From NCBI GenBank assembly GCA_963723965.1, contig CAVRSV010000017.1, forward strand, positions 62,001 to 126,000: a stretch of 64,000 bases of DNA, read 5' to 3'. The stretch comes from JARRKC01 sp963723965. Its GTDB lineage: Bacteria > Acidobacteriota > UBA6911 > RPQK01 > JAPXNP01. The position numbers and the translations under genes are program-made. This document shows, in pieces, positions 1 through 8,014 of the stretch (position 1 is the first letter of the stretch; the number at the start of each line of letters is the position of its first letter). A model generated the notes under the pieces. The model searched no databases and was not told the DNA's origin. It saw nothing but the letters and a program-made list of their open reading frames with translations.

Positions 1-37
1 GCTCCCGCATCTGCCCGACCTGCAGCACGGATTCCGC

Positions 38-295
38 TCAGTGGACACCAGTCCGGCGAAAAGATGCCAGCGACCAGCCGGCTTCTGAGTGGCGCAGGAT
101 GTAGACGTTGCCGTCCTCGGCACGGATCTTGAAATAGCGGTCGTCAGGGCCGTACCAGCGGTCAAGGATCTCCTGGACCCCGTGCCAACAGGACCCCAGG
201 CGGAAACGCACCGGCCGTTCCTCGGACCGGTAGCCCTCATAACAGGCAACCTCGAGCCGGTCGCACGAAGCCCCGGGCGGCTCTTCGCCCGTCAC
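38..295 (-). CDS. small conserved-looking protein, translationally coupled to the phosphoesterase
   Basis: This is an 85-residue reading frame starting at a GTG that overlaps the TGA of the upstream phosphoesterase gene (GTGA, 4-bp overlap), the arrangement of translational coupling. The open frame extends further upstream, but that part lies inside the phosphoesterase gene and is a shadow. The product is soluble, with no signal peptide or membrane segment. Its central part (around WHGVQEILDRWYGPDDRYFKI) is rich in aromatic and charged residues and ends in a short strand-like region. I do not recognise the family and assign no function. The coupling suggests co-production with the exported phosphoesterase. 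Confidence 0.6.
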   Translation of the reverse strand: MTGEEPPGASCDRLEVACYEGYRSEERPVRFRLGSCWHGVQEILDRWYGPDDRYFKIRAEDGNVYILRHSEAGWSLASFRRTGVH

Positions 296-1167
296 GACAC
301 TTCCCCGCCGGAGGCCGTGGACCGCCCGCTGGAACGCAGCGTGAGCAGCGTGACCTCCGGCCTGCAGTTGATTCGAATCGGAGCGGTTACGCCGATTCCG
401 CGATTGGTGTACAGCTGCATCTTCTCCACCTGGTAGAGCCCCAGGTCGTAGATGCGGCCGTACGGGGGCAGAAAGGGGGAACCGAAGAAAGGGAAGCGCA
501 CCTGGCCGCCGTGGCTGTGTCCGGACAGCTGCAGGTTGATGCGTCTGTCCCGGGCATAGCCGACCGCGGCATCCGGCTCGTGGGAGAGCAGGACCGTGAA
601 GGTGCCCGATCGGTGCCCGTCCATGGCGGCCGGTAGATCGGGCGTGCCCGACCAGCACTCATCGACGCCTGCGAGATAGAAGGAGTCCCCCCCGAACTCG
701 AGGGTGACTCCCCGGTTCTGAAGCAACGGGAGCCCTGAGCGGCGCAATCCCTCCTCGACGACCAAGGGTCCCTTCCAGTTGTCGTGATTGCCGAGGATGC
801 AGAAACTGCCGAGGGTCGAATTCAGCTTCGCCAGAGCCGGGGCCAGGTCGAATATCGCTTCGGCCGTCGACTGGACGAAGTCACCCAGAAAGACAACCAG
901 ATCGGGATCGAGTCGCTGCGCCTCGACGATACAGTTCTGGATGTACTCGAGTCGGGTGTAGGGATGCAGATGGAAGTCGGCCAGCACGGCAATGCGGAGG
1001 CCTTCGAGACCGGTGGGTAGCCCCTCGAAGTGGAGATCACGCCGAACGATCTCGAGCCACTCCGTCTCAACCCAGCGGCCGTAGGACACGCCGCCCAGGG
1101 AGGCTGCGGTCACCCCGAATCCCGTCCCGATCATCGACTGCAGGAGGCGCCGTCGGGAGATGCGCAT
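292..1167 (-). CDS. TAT-exported metallophosphoesterase (YkuE/YaeI type)
   Basis: A calcineurin-like phosphoesterase of 291 residues. The N-terminus has a twin-arginine signal (SRRRLLQ) followed by a Gly/Ala-rich hydrophobic stretch, so export through Tat is likely. The metal-binding motifs are complete and in order: DFHLH (D64, H66), GDF (D96), GNHD (N127, H128), H196 and GHSHGG (H217, H219). Family members hydrolyse phosphodiesters such as UDP-diacylglucosamine or other lipid-linked phosphates, so the substrate cannot be fixed. The start has no Shine-Dalgarno sequence but has TACTCT six bases upstream, suggesting a leaderless transcript. The next gene overlaps its stop by 4 bp. Confidence 0.88.
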   Translation of the reverse strand: MRISRRRLLQSMIGTGFGVTAASLGGVSYGRWVETEWLEIVRRDLHFEGLPTGLEGLRIAVLADFHLHPYTRLEYIQNCIVEAQRLDPDLVVFLGDFVQSTAEAIFDLAPALAKLNSTLGSFCILGNHDNWKGPLVVEEGLRRSGLPLLQNRGVTLEFGGDSFYLAGVDECWSGTPDLPAAMDGHRSGTFTVLLSHEPDAAVGYARDRRINLQLSGHSHGGQVRFPFFGSPFLPPYGRIYDLGLYQVEKMQLYTNRGIGVTAPIRINCRPEVTLLTLRSSGRSTASGGEVS

Positions 1168-1286
1168 CGTCCCAGAGTATCACCAACGGCTTCCCAGCCG
1201 TGTCCGGTGGGGAGAGTGCCATTCTGAGACGGAGATCACAGGAACCACAAGACGTGGGTGCTAGGCTGTCGGGCAAGGAAACCGCC

Positions 1287-2057
1287 ATGGAGCCAGTGTA
1301 TGTGTGCCCGAACTGCGGGTACCAGGGGGAAGAGGCGTTCAGTGAGTGCCCCCGCTGTGGGATCGTCGTGCAGAAGTTCCTGGCTCTTCGCGCCCTGGGC
1401 GAATCCGCCAAACGGGCCCAGTTTCAGACCCGACCGTCGGTCTCCGGGGCTGAGGGCGCGAGTACCGCCGGGTCCTGGACCAGCGAACTCCCCGACGGGA
1501 CGAACCTGCCGGGGGCGATCGTGCGGGGGGTGCTCCTGGCGATTCTGACGGTCTGGGGAGTCTCGCTGATCCTGCCTCCGATCTCGTCGAATGCGGCCGG
1601 TGCAAGCTTTCTGCACTTGATCAACCTGCCCTTCCACGAAGCGGGACACGTGATCTTCTCTCCCTTCGGCAAGTTCATCTCGTCCCTCGGAGGGACGCTC
1701 GGTCAGTTGCTGGTGCCCTTCATTTGCGGAACCGCTCTTCTCTGGAAAAGCTCGGATCCTTTTGGCGCCACGGTCTGCCTCTGGTGGTTGGGTGAGAACT
1801 TCCTCGACATCGCGCCCTACATCAACGATGCGCGGGCGGGAGTGATGCCTCTGCTGGGAGGCAACACGGGACGCGGGGCCCCCTACGGATTCCACGATTG
1901 GGAATATCTGCTGAATGAGGCGGGTGTGCTGCGCTACGATCACCAGATCGCGACGAGTTCCCACGCGCTGGGGGCCATACTGATGATGGCCGCCATCGGT
2001 TGGGGAATACTGATCCTGCTTCGTTACTTCAGGTCGCAGCACAGGCAGGCAGTCTGA
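1287..2057 (+). CDS. zinc-ribbon membrane protein with HExxH motif (M50-like peptidase)
   Basis: The ATG at 1287 is preferred over the upstream in-frame start at 1200 because it directly precedes a zinc ribbon of the form CPNCGYQG...CPRCG and has a purine-rich site (AAGGAA) upstream. A linker of about 70 residues leads to hydrophobic helices. The second of these carries FHEAGH, an HExxH motif in a membrane setting as in site-2-type proteases. A later ENFLDIAPYINDA segment could supply a third, acidic metal ligand. Several more transmembrane helices follow. Peptidase activity is inferred from the motif only. The gene stands alone, divergent from the phosphoesterase and convergent with the PilZ gene. 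Confidence 0.65.
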   Translation: MEPVYVCPNCGYQGEEAFSECPRCGIVVQKFLALRALGESAKRAQFQTRPSVSGAEGASTAGSWTSELPDGTNLPGAIVRGVLLAILTVWGVSLILPPISSNAAGASFLHLINLPFHEAGHVIFSPFGKFISSLGGTLGQLLVPFICGTALLWKSSDPFGATVCLWWLGENFLDIAPYINDARAGVMPLLGGNTGRGAPYGFHDWEYLLNEAGVLRYDHQIATSSHALGAILMMAAIGWGILILLRYFRSQHRQAV

Positions 2058-2133
2058 TCAATCGTTGCGACGACCCGGTCTCGGAGGGATCTCGCCCGAG
2101 TGGCCTCGGCCGCCGGCATGCCCGGATTGTTCG

Positions 2134-2622
2134 TTAGTGAACGGTCCCCGGCTGGCCTTCGCTGAGGTACTGTCGGAACAGCGGCAGGAGCTTCTGGGTT
2201 CTTTCGTGAAGACTCCCGTAGAACTCGATGCCAAAGGCCTGATCGTCTTCCACGGGCTCCACGTAGAAGACGTGTGCCTTCAGGCTGACGCTGTAATCCT
2301 TTCGATGCAGCACCACGTCAAGGTCGATGCCCTCGGGTGGGAGACTGCTGGGGCGGACAATCCGGGCGCCGCCCAGTGACAGATTCGCGATCTCGCCTGT
2401 GAACGTACCCGCGTCCCCCTGGCAGACACAGGAAATCGATGTCTGCCAACGGTAGAACTTCCTCCGGTCCTTGAGCATGAGAAGCACAAGTTTCTCCCGT
2501 TGGGGTGTCAATTTCAAGATGGCGACGGGGTCCGATTTCGCAGGGGTGACGAACATACGCAATGGCGCGCTTTGTCGTGGCCCGTCCTCCAGTGGGCACA
2601 CGCCGCCCCCGTCGCTGAACAC
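2134..2622 (-). CDS. PilZ domain protein
   Basis: A 162-residue protein whose C-terminal ~110 residues have PilZ features: an arginine-rich RRKFYRW segment, then NLSLGGARI (the D/NxSxxG motif), then alternating beta strands ending in a helix. PilZ domains bind cyclic di-GMP and change the activity of motility, polysaccharide or regulatory partners. The first start is GTG 2622; an in-frame ATG at 2556 is an alternative that removes 22 low-complexity residues, and neither has a strong ribosome site. It runs convergently with the zinc-ribbon gene. The partner protein is not evident from context. Confidence 0.75.
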   Translation of the reverse strand: MFSDGGGVCPLEDGPRQSAPLRMFVTPAKSDPVAILKLTPQREKLVLLMLKDRRKFYRWQTSISCVCQGDAGTFTGEIANLSLGGARIVRPSSLPPEGIDLDVVLHRKDYSVSLKAHVFYVEPVEDDQAFGIEFYGSLHERTQKLLPLFRQYLSEGQPGTVH

Positions 2623-2672
2623 GACCGGCGGTTCGCCCTTCGCACTTCGCCCCTCGGACTTTGAGTGGGGGT

Positions 2673-2748
2673 TGGAGCCGGCGAAGGGAATTGAACCCCC
2701 AACCTACGCATTACGAATGCGTCGCTCTACCGATTGAGCTACGCCGGC
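2673..2748 (-). tRNA. tRNA-Thr (CGT anticodon)
   Basis: The reverse complement folds into a full cloverleaf of 76 nt: a 7-bp acceptor stem (GCCGGCG/CGCCGGC), D-arm with TAGCTCAATCGGTAGAGC, an anticodon stem ACGCA/TGCGT around TTCGTAA (anticodon CGT, codon ACG, threonine), and a T-arm with GGTTCAATTCC. The discriminator is T, and the 3' CCA is encoded at 2673-2675. Confidence 0.97.
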
Positions 2749-2806
2749 TCGAAAGCGCGTATTATAGCATGGAGATTCAGGCTTGAAAGGGACCCGGGAG
2801 CCCGGG

Positions 2807-2890
2807 GATTTGAGATTCTCGATTTGGGGAGGTGCGCCGGGACGGCACCAAATCGTAAATCGTAAATCTCAAATCTCAAATCTCTAATCC
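2807..2890. repeat. inverted 7-bp tandem arrays (GATTTGA / AAATCTC type)
   Basis: A left block of heptamers (GATTTGA, GATTCTC, GATTTGG) faces a right block (AAATCGT twice, then AAATCTC three times) across a GC-rich centre of about 20 bp. The two blocks are near reverse complements, so the unit forms a long imperfect hairpin. It lies between tRNA-Thr and the acyl-CoA dehydrogenase promoter. Related arrays recur at many intergenic sites in this window. Confidence 0.85.
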
Positions 2891-2911
2891 CCCGGCGGTT
2901 TCCCGCCCCGA

Positions 2912-2940
2912 TTGACTCAAACCGGCGATTTTCCTATGAT
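2912..2940 (+). promoter_or_regulatory. sigma-70-type promoter of the acyl-CoA dehydrogenase/ETF operon
   Basis: TTGACT at 2912-2917 and TATGAT at 2935-2940 are separated by 17 bp, a near-consensus -35/-10 pair. It leaves a leader of about 45 nt before the ATG at 2992. No other comparable promoter was seen inside the five-gene operon. Confidence 0.7.
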
Positions 2941-2991
2941 GGCTCGCCTAGTGTAGTGTCGCCCGGAAACCCATTCCCTTGAAGAACCAAC

Positions 2992-5226
2992 ATGAGTGCA
3001 TCAGACCTTAAGACGGAGACCCTCTCGACCCTTCCCGGCGACGACGTGCGCCAGATCCAGTGGCGGTTCGCAGACCGATTCGACCTCCAGATGCTCGTTC
3101 AGAGCGCGCGTGCCGTGGCCCGCGGCCCGGTGGCGCACCTGGTGGCCGACGGCGCCCGCAACACCCACGAGTGGACGGAAGCCAAGGCCACGCTGCTGAG
3201 TGCTTTCGACCAGTCGGGGATCACTTCGGTGTTCATGGACCCCGAGCACGGCGGTTTCATCGAGGGGCCCAAGAACCTGGCGCTGGCGTTGGTCGCCTTC
3301 GAGCTGGCCTGGGTCGACGGAGGCGCGGCGACCTGCAGCCTGGCGGGCTGCCTGGCTCTGTCGCCGATCCACGAGCGGGGTACCCCCGAACAGGTCTCTA
3401 CCTACATGAGCCGCGCGGTTCCCGCTCAACCGGGGGAGGACCGAAAGGTCTGGCGCGGCGCCTTCTCCCTCACCGAGCCCCTCCCCTACGTCGGCGTGGA
3501 CGCCAGCATGCTGGGAGGAAAGGTCCGGGTTGCGGAATGGGAGGAAGGGAAAGAACCGATTCTGCTGGTCGAGAAGCGCGGACGGTTCATCACCAATATG
3601 GATTTTGCGGATTTCGTCACCGCGGCGGTGATCAGCAACGACGAACGCATCAAAGGGTCCTGCATGGTCATCCTGGAGGAGGGGGACCCGGGCGTCTTCG
3701 ACCGCGGTGCCCCCACCAAGAAGCTCGTTCACCAGCTCTCTTCGACCCGGGATCCGGTTTTCAGCCTGAAAGTGCCCGCCAGCCGGATCATCGGCGGCTA
3801 CACCATCGAAGACGGTGTCATCGTTCCCCGCTTCAGCCACGGCGAAATCATCGAGGCGGTGTTCCGCCGGACCCGAGTCACCGTTGGGGTCATGACGTCG
3901 GCCAAACTCCTCTCGGCCGTCGAGCCGATCATCCGTTACCAGCGGCAGCGTTTCCGTGGAGGGGACCTGGCCGCGCCCGGAAGTCCCCGTTTCGATCTGG
4001 GCTTGCAGCAGAAGGAAGACGCGCTGCACCGTCTGGTCGATATCTGGGCGACGGGCGAGGCGGCCGCTTCACTCGGTTTCGCGACGGCACGACTCTTCGA
4101 CCAGGTCGATCCCCTGGAGAAGGAAAAGGACCGAATCCTGGAGGAACGGGGGATCAAGAGCGGACGCGACAAGCTGAAGTTGACCCGGCAACTCGAAAAG
4201 GATGCCATGGAGTATCTCGGACTTCTGGCGCAACCTCGCGAAGAACGGGACGAGGTGCGCTTCGAGGCACTCGCCGGCGATTCACTGGTCCAGTACCAGT
4301 TGCTCGACTCGGTCGCCAACGTTCTCTGCCCGGCCTGCAAGCTCTGGAACACGGGGCACGGGGCCAACACGATGCGGGAGGCCGTCAGCCTGATGGGCGG
4401 TTACGGGATTACGGAAGATTGCCCGGGGTTCCTCGGCCAAAAGTGGATGGACGCCCAGTTGGAGGCGACCTACGAAGGGCCGGAGGCGGTTCAGCGCCGG
4501 CAGCTTTCGATCACCATGACCAATGAACTCTTCCTGGCCCAATTCAGTGGCTGGGTGCGGGAAATGCGGGAGATCGCGGCCCGTCGGCCGGGGAGCGGAG
4601 CCTGCAATCTGGCTTCGGCCATGGACCTCTGGCTCTGGACTCTGCTCCACCTGCAGCAGGCCCGGGACGCCGAGGGCAATCTCCTGTATCGCGGACAGCG
4701 CCAGGGTGTGACCTTCCCGCTGGCGGATGCGCTCTGCTGGCTGCTGGCCAGCCGGGCCCAGATTCTGGATCTGGTCGCGCTGGAGGAGCAAGGTCGTGAC
4801 TCGGCGGTCTTGTCCGAAGGCCTGCCCGGCCTCGTCCAGTTCTTCACCGACTTGTGCCACGTTCAGACGGCCGCGGCCGCCGGTGAGACGGGGCGCATCT
4901 GTGCGGAACTGGTCTACGGCTACAACCGTCACCCCGCCTGGGACGACGACAACTGCGGCAACTGCTTTCGCCCCCGCGAACTGGAAGCCCTCGAAGGGTT
5001 GATCCCAGGAATCTCGGGAACTGCCAGTGCCTACACCGACGTGGTCGACGAGCACTCGCATCCCCGCAAAGCCGGTCCCTGTGTCCGTTTCGACGGATTC
5101 GAGGACTTTGCCCGCAAGCGTATGAAGGTGGACGGTTGCCTGACGGGCAGCCGGCTTGCCAAAGATCGAGCCGCCTCTGCATTGGCCCAGGTCATGATTC
5201 CGGAAGCGCTCGACTACCCGGTGTAA
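2992..5226 (+). CDS. long acyl-CoA dehydrogenase family protein
   Basis: A 744-residue flavin dehydrogenase that should transfer electrons from an acyl-CoA (or related thioester) to the ETF encoded downstream. The alpha-domain, the central strand-rich domain (around FSLTEPL and residues 170-260) and the C-terminal helical domain are visible. GGYGITED (469-476) and ATYEG (Y494, E495) match the position of the catalytic glutamate of the family. Typical members have about 380 residues; here an insert of about 60 residues lies within the C-domain, and about 245 residues follow E495, as in VLCAD-like long forms. It is first in the operon and its stop is 3 bp from the next start. Substrate chain length cannot be read from sequence. 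Confidence 0.88.
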   Translation: MSASDLKTETLSTLPGDDVRQIQWRFADRFDLQMLVQSARAVARGPVAHLVADGARNTHEWTEAKATLLSAFDQSGITSVFMDPEHGGFIEGPKNLALALVAFELAWVDGGAATCSLAGCLALSPIHERGTPEQVSTYMSRAVPAQPGEDRKVWRGAFSLTEPLPYVGVDASMLGGKVRVAEWEEGKEPILLVEKRGRFITNMDFADFVTAAVISNDERIKGSCMVILEEGDPGVFDRGAPTKKLVHQLSSTRDPVFSLKVPASRIIGGYTIEDGVIVPRFSHGEIIEAVFRRTRVTVGVMTSAKLLSAVEPIIRYQRQRFRGGDLAAPGSPRFDLGLQQKEDALHRLVDIWATGEAAASLGFATARLFDQVDPLEKEKDRILEERGIKSGRDKLKLTRQLEKDAMEYLGLLAQPREERDEVRFEALAGDSLVQYQLLDSVANVLCPACKLWNTGHGANTMREAVSLMGGYGITEDCPGFLGQKWMDAQLEATYEGPEAVQRRQLSITMTNELFLAQFSGWVREMREIAARRPGSGACNLASAMDLWLWTLLHLQQARDAEGNLLYRGQRQGVTFPLADALCWLLASRAQILDLVALEEQGRDSAVLSEGLPGLVQFFTDLCHVQTAAAAGETGRICAELVYGYNRHPAWDDDNCGNCFRPRELEALEGLIPGISGTASAYTDVVDEHSHPRKAGPCVRFDGFEDFARKRMKVDGCLTGSRLAKDRAASALAQVMIPEALDYPV

Positions 5227-5229
5227 GCG

Positions 5230-7101
5230 ATGATTGAGACACTTCCTCAACGGGAAGCCGCCGAAGTGGAGCGGCAAGGATTCGACGTGGACGTGGTCTG
5301 CGTCGGCTTCGGCCCTGCGACGGGTGGATTCCTGACCACCCTTTCGCGAGCGCTCGTGCACGAGGACGGAACGCCGCGTCTGGAGAGCCGGGTCATGCCC
5401 GGGATGCCGCTGCAGGTCGTCTGTTACGAGCGCGCGGATGACATCGCGTTTGGCGTCTCCGGGGTCGCGACCCGGGCCCGGGGAATTCGCAAGAGCCTGC
5501 CCAGCCTCAAGGAAGAGGAGATCCCCATGGCGGCCCGGATCGAGCAGGAGAAGCTCCTCTACCTTCTCGACCCGGTCGGGGCAAGCCGCCGCCCCCGGAC
5601 GCTGCGCCTGGCCGATCGGCTGGTGCGTGCGACCCGGTGGCTGCCCTGGTACGAAGAATCCGCCGTGTCCCTTCCCTATATCCCGCCGTTCTTGCGCAAG
5701 GACGGCGGATTCGTCCTCTCCATCGGCCAGTTCATCCAGTGGGTGGGGACGCAGTTGATGACCAGCGGCACCGTCGCCATTTTGCCCGGAAGCCCGGTCA
5801 AGGGTCCGCTGATCGAGGACGATGCGGTGGTGGGCGTGCGTCTGGTGGACCAGGGGACGGACAAGGCCGGGTTACCGTCGGACGGCTACATGCCCGGCAT
5901 GGACGTAAAGGCGGGTTTGACGGTCGTCGGTGACGGGCCCGTCGGGGCGGTGGGGCGTCAACTCGACGAACATTTCGGCCTGCCCGAGGGTCATCATCAG
6001 TCGGAATGGGCAGTCGGCGCCAAAATGGTGATCGAGCTTCCCGAGCCCGTGGGCCTGAAACGGGGGACGATTTTCCACACCTTCGGCTATCCGGAACCGG
6101 AGATCTTCGGGTTCCTCTACATGCACACCGAGACGCTCGTGTCCGCCGGGATCTTCGTGCCTTCCTGGTTCCATAACCCGGTGCGGACCTCGTACCGGTA
6201 CCTGCAGCACTGGATTCGGCACCCCTATTTCTGGCGCTATCTGAAGGATGGGACGCTTCGGTCGTGGGGAGCCAAGTCCTTGCAGGAATCGGGGCGTCGG
6301 GGTGAACCGTTTCTGGTCGGTGAAGGCTACGCAAGGATCGGTGAAGGGTCGGGAAGCACCAACGTCCTCAGTGGATCCGGGGTCGACGAAGCCTGGACGA
6401 CGGGGGAGATGCTGGCCGACAGCGTGATCGAACTGGTCGAAACGGGCCAGCCCTTTAGCCGAGAGAATCTCGAAAAGACCTACGTGGCGCGCCGGCGCGC
6501 CAGCTGGGTCGAAGCCGAGGGCCGCGTGGCCGAGCGTTCGCGAGACGGCTTCAGCCGGAGTTTCATCAGCGGGATGCTGGGAATGGCTCTGGCCGGCTTC
6601 AGCGGAGGCCGCATGGCCATCCCGGGTCGCCGGACCCATCCGCAGGATCGCTTTCCGTCCACCCACTCCTATTTTCAGGATCGTCTCACCCCGACTGAAA
6701 TCGATGAGATCGTTCGGGAAGCCGACAAGAACGGCGTCTCGGCGCACGATGCCCTGATGGATCGTTCCGGCTGGCCCCGGATTCCCTACGACGGCAAGTT
6801 GCTCGTCTCGCAGCAGGACGCCCTCCTCATGGGCGGGAAGGTCCAGGCGGCGCCCGGATACGCCGATCACGTCGTCTTCCTCTATCCGGAACTCTGCGCC
6901 AACTGCGGCGAGAAGGTGTGCGTCGAGATGTGTTCGGGCCGCGCCATCCAGCGAGACCCCGAGGGCGGGGTCCGATTCGACCGAGAGAAGTGCGTCCATT
7001 GCGGCGTCTGCCTGTGGAACTGCGGCCGACCCGTCGAAGGGCGCCAGTCGAATATCGATTTCCGGGCCGGATCCGGAGGGCTGCACTCCGTCGAGAACTG
7101 A
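5230..7101 (+). CDS. ETF:quinone oxidoreductase-like flavoprotein with eight-Cys ferredoxin-type C-terminus
   Basis: A 623-residue FAD protein. The N-terminus has a dinucleotide-binding Rossmann motif (VCVGFGPATGG), and the body contains the GYPEPEIFGF and GEGYARIGEGSG segments expected for an ETF-QO. The C-terminus has two cysteine groups: C556, C559, C564, C568 and C588, C591, C594, C598. Classical ETF-QO binds one [4Fe-4S] cluster; the extra cysteines suggest two clusters or a fused FixX-like ferredoxin. It should pass electrons from reduced EtfAB to the quinone pool at the membrane. It sits between its dehydrogenase and etfB in one operon. Confidence 0.87.
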   Translation: MIETLPQREAAEVERQGFDVDVVCVGFGPATGGFLTTLSRALVHEDGTPRLESRVMPGMPLQVVCYERADDIAFGVSGVATRARGIRKSLPSLKEEEIPMAARIEQEKLLYLLDPVGASRRPRTLRLADRLVRATRWLPWYEESAVSLPYIPPFLRKDGGFVLSIGQFIQWVGTQLMTSGTVAILPGSPVKGPLIEDDAVVGVRLVDQGTDKAGLPSDGYMPGMDVKAGLTVVGDGPVGAVGRQLDEHFGLPEGHHQSEWAVGAKMVIELPEPVGLKRGTIFHTFGYPEPEIFGFLYMHTETLVSAGIFVPSWFHNPVRTSYRYLQHWIRHPYFWRYLKDGTLRSWGAKSLQESGRRGEPFLVGEGYARIGEGSGSTNVLSGSGVDEAWTTGEMLADSVIELVETGQPFSRENLEKTYVARRRASWVEAEGRVAERSRDGFSRSFISGMLGMALAGFSGGRMAIPGRRTHPQDRFPSTHSYFQDRLTPTEIDEIVREADKNGVSAHDALMDRSGWPRIPYDGKLLVSQQDALLMGGKVQAAPGYADHVVFLYPELCANCGEKVCVEMCSGRAIQRDPEGGVRFDREKCVHCGVCLWNCGRPVEGRQSNIDFRAGSGGLHSVEN

Positions 7102-7148
7102 TCGCCCTCCGTCATCCTGTCCAGCCAGAGAGAAGCAGGTAGTTGATC

Positions 7149-7958
7149 ATGAGTGGATATCAAATCGTTGTTTGTGGGAGCATCGTTCCCGATCCTCTTC
7201 AGACCCTCGAGCCCGTCATGGGACCGGCCGGACCGGGACTCAAGAACGAGATGATGCTGCCGTCCGTGCTGGATCCCTGGGCTGCCCATGCCCTGTTCGA
7301 GGCGTCCAATCTCGCCAAGCATCAGGCCGGCAGCAAAGTCTGGTGGGTGGCGGCTGCTCCCAAGGGCAAGCTTCAGCAGTTGATGATGAGCGTGGGCCAG
7401 AAGGTTTCCTTCGAACTCGTCGCCGTCGATACCCCGGCCGGTGGTTTCACCGAGTCCTGGGAGGTGGCCGCCGTCCTGGCCGAAGCGATCGAGGGGATTC
7501 CGGGCCTCGACCGCTCGCGGTTGCTCCTGTTCGGAGGCTGGGAATCGGCATCACGCGGCGCCGGCACGACGATCCAGATGGTGGCCGAGCGGCTCGGAAT
7601 CGCGGATCAGTTTCAGGGCGTCGATGAGATACAGGTGGGTCCGGATGGCTCTCTGCAACTGCTCGAACGAATCGAAGGGGGGCGTCACCAGGTGTCGGTC
7701 TGCGCCGGCGCCCCGATCGCCGTGGGCTGGGCGACGGGGAGGCTGCCGGAACCGCCCAACAATCCCCAGGTCGGGATGATGAACATGCGGACCGTCATGC
7801 CGGCCCTGCAACGGGCCCGATCCGTGCAACTGAGCGGCGCCGAAGTCACCTTCTCCAGCGTCGAGCTGCCCGAACAGCGACGGAACACGCGCATCGTCAA
7901 GGACGCCTCGGCTGACGCCATTGCGCAGGAAATCGTGGATTGGATTCGAGGGAACTAG
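7149..7958 (+). CDS. etfB: electron transfer flavoprotein, beta subunit
   Basis: EtfB homologue of 269 residues counting from ATG 7149; an in-frame TTG at 7143 is less likely because the purine-rich site AGCAGGTAG spaces better to the ATG. The conserved adenine-nucleotide fold is seen in the DPWAAHALFEAS segment, the alternating strand/helix core and the ARSVQLSG region. It pairs with the downstream EtfA to carry electrons from the acyl-CoA dehydrogenase to the ETF-QO. The sequence is clearly divergent from canonical fixA/etfB, matching the divergence of its partner. Confidence 0.85.
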   Translation: MSGYQIVVCGSIVPDPLQTLEPVMGPAGPGLKNEMMLPSVLDPWAAHALFEASNLAKHQAGSKVWWVAAAPKGKLQQLMMSVGQKVSFELVAVDTPAGGFTESWEVAAVLAEAIEGIPGLDRSRLLLFGGWESASRGAGTTIQMVAERLGIADQFQGVDEIQVGPDGSLQLLERIEGGRHQVSVCAGAPIAVGWATGRLPEPPNNPQVGMMNMRTVMPALQRARSVQLSGAEVTFSSVELPEQRRNTRIVKDASADAIAQEIVDWIRGN

Positions 7959-7993
7959 TTTCGAGTTTCTAGTTTCTAGTTTCTAGTTTCCAG
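7956..7993 (+). repeat. 7-bp array AGTTTCT in the etfB-etfA gap
   Basis: Five tandem heptamers (AGTTTCG, AGTTTCT three times, AGTTTCC) begin at the etfB stop codon and fill most of the short gap before etfA. It is the only such array inside an operon in this window other than the imuB-dnaE2 element. It could affect transcript stability between the two subunit genes, but nothing shows this directly. Confidence 0.85.
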
Positions 7994-8014
7994 CTCCTTT
8001 GAAGGATTGTCGAA

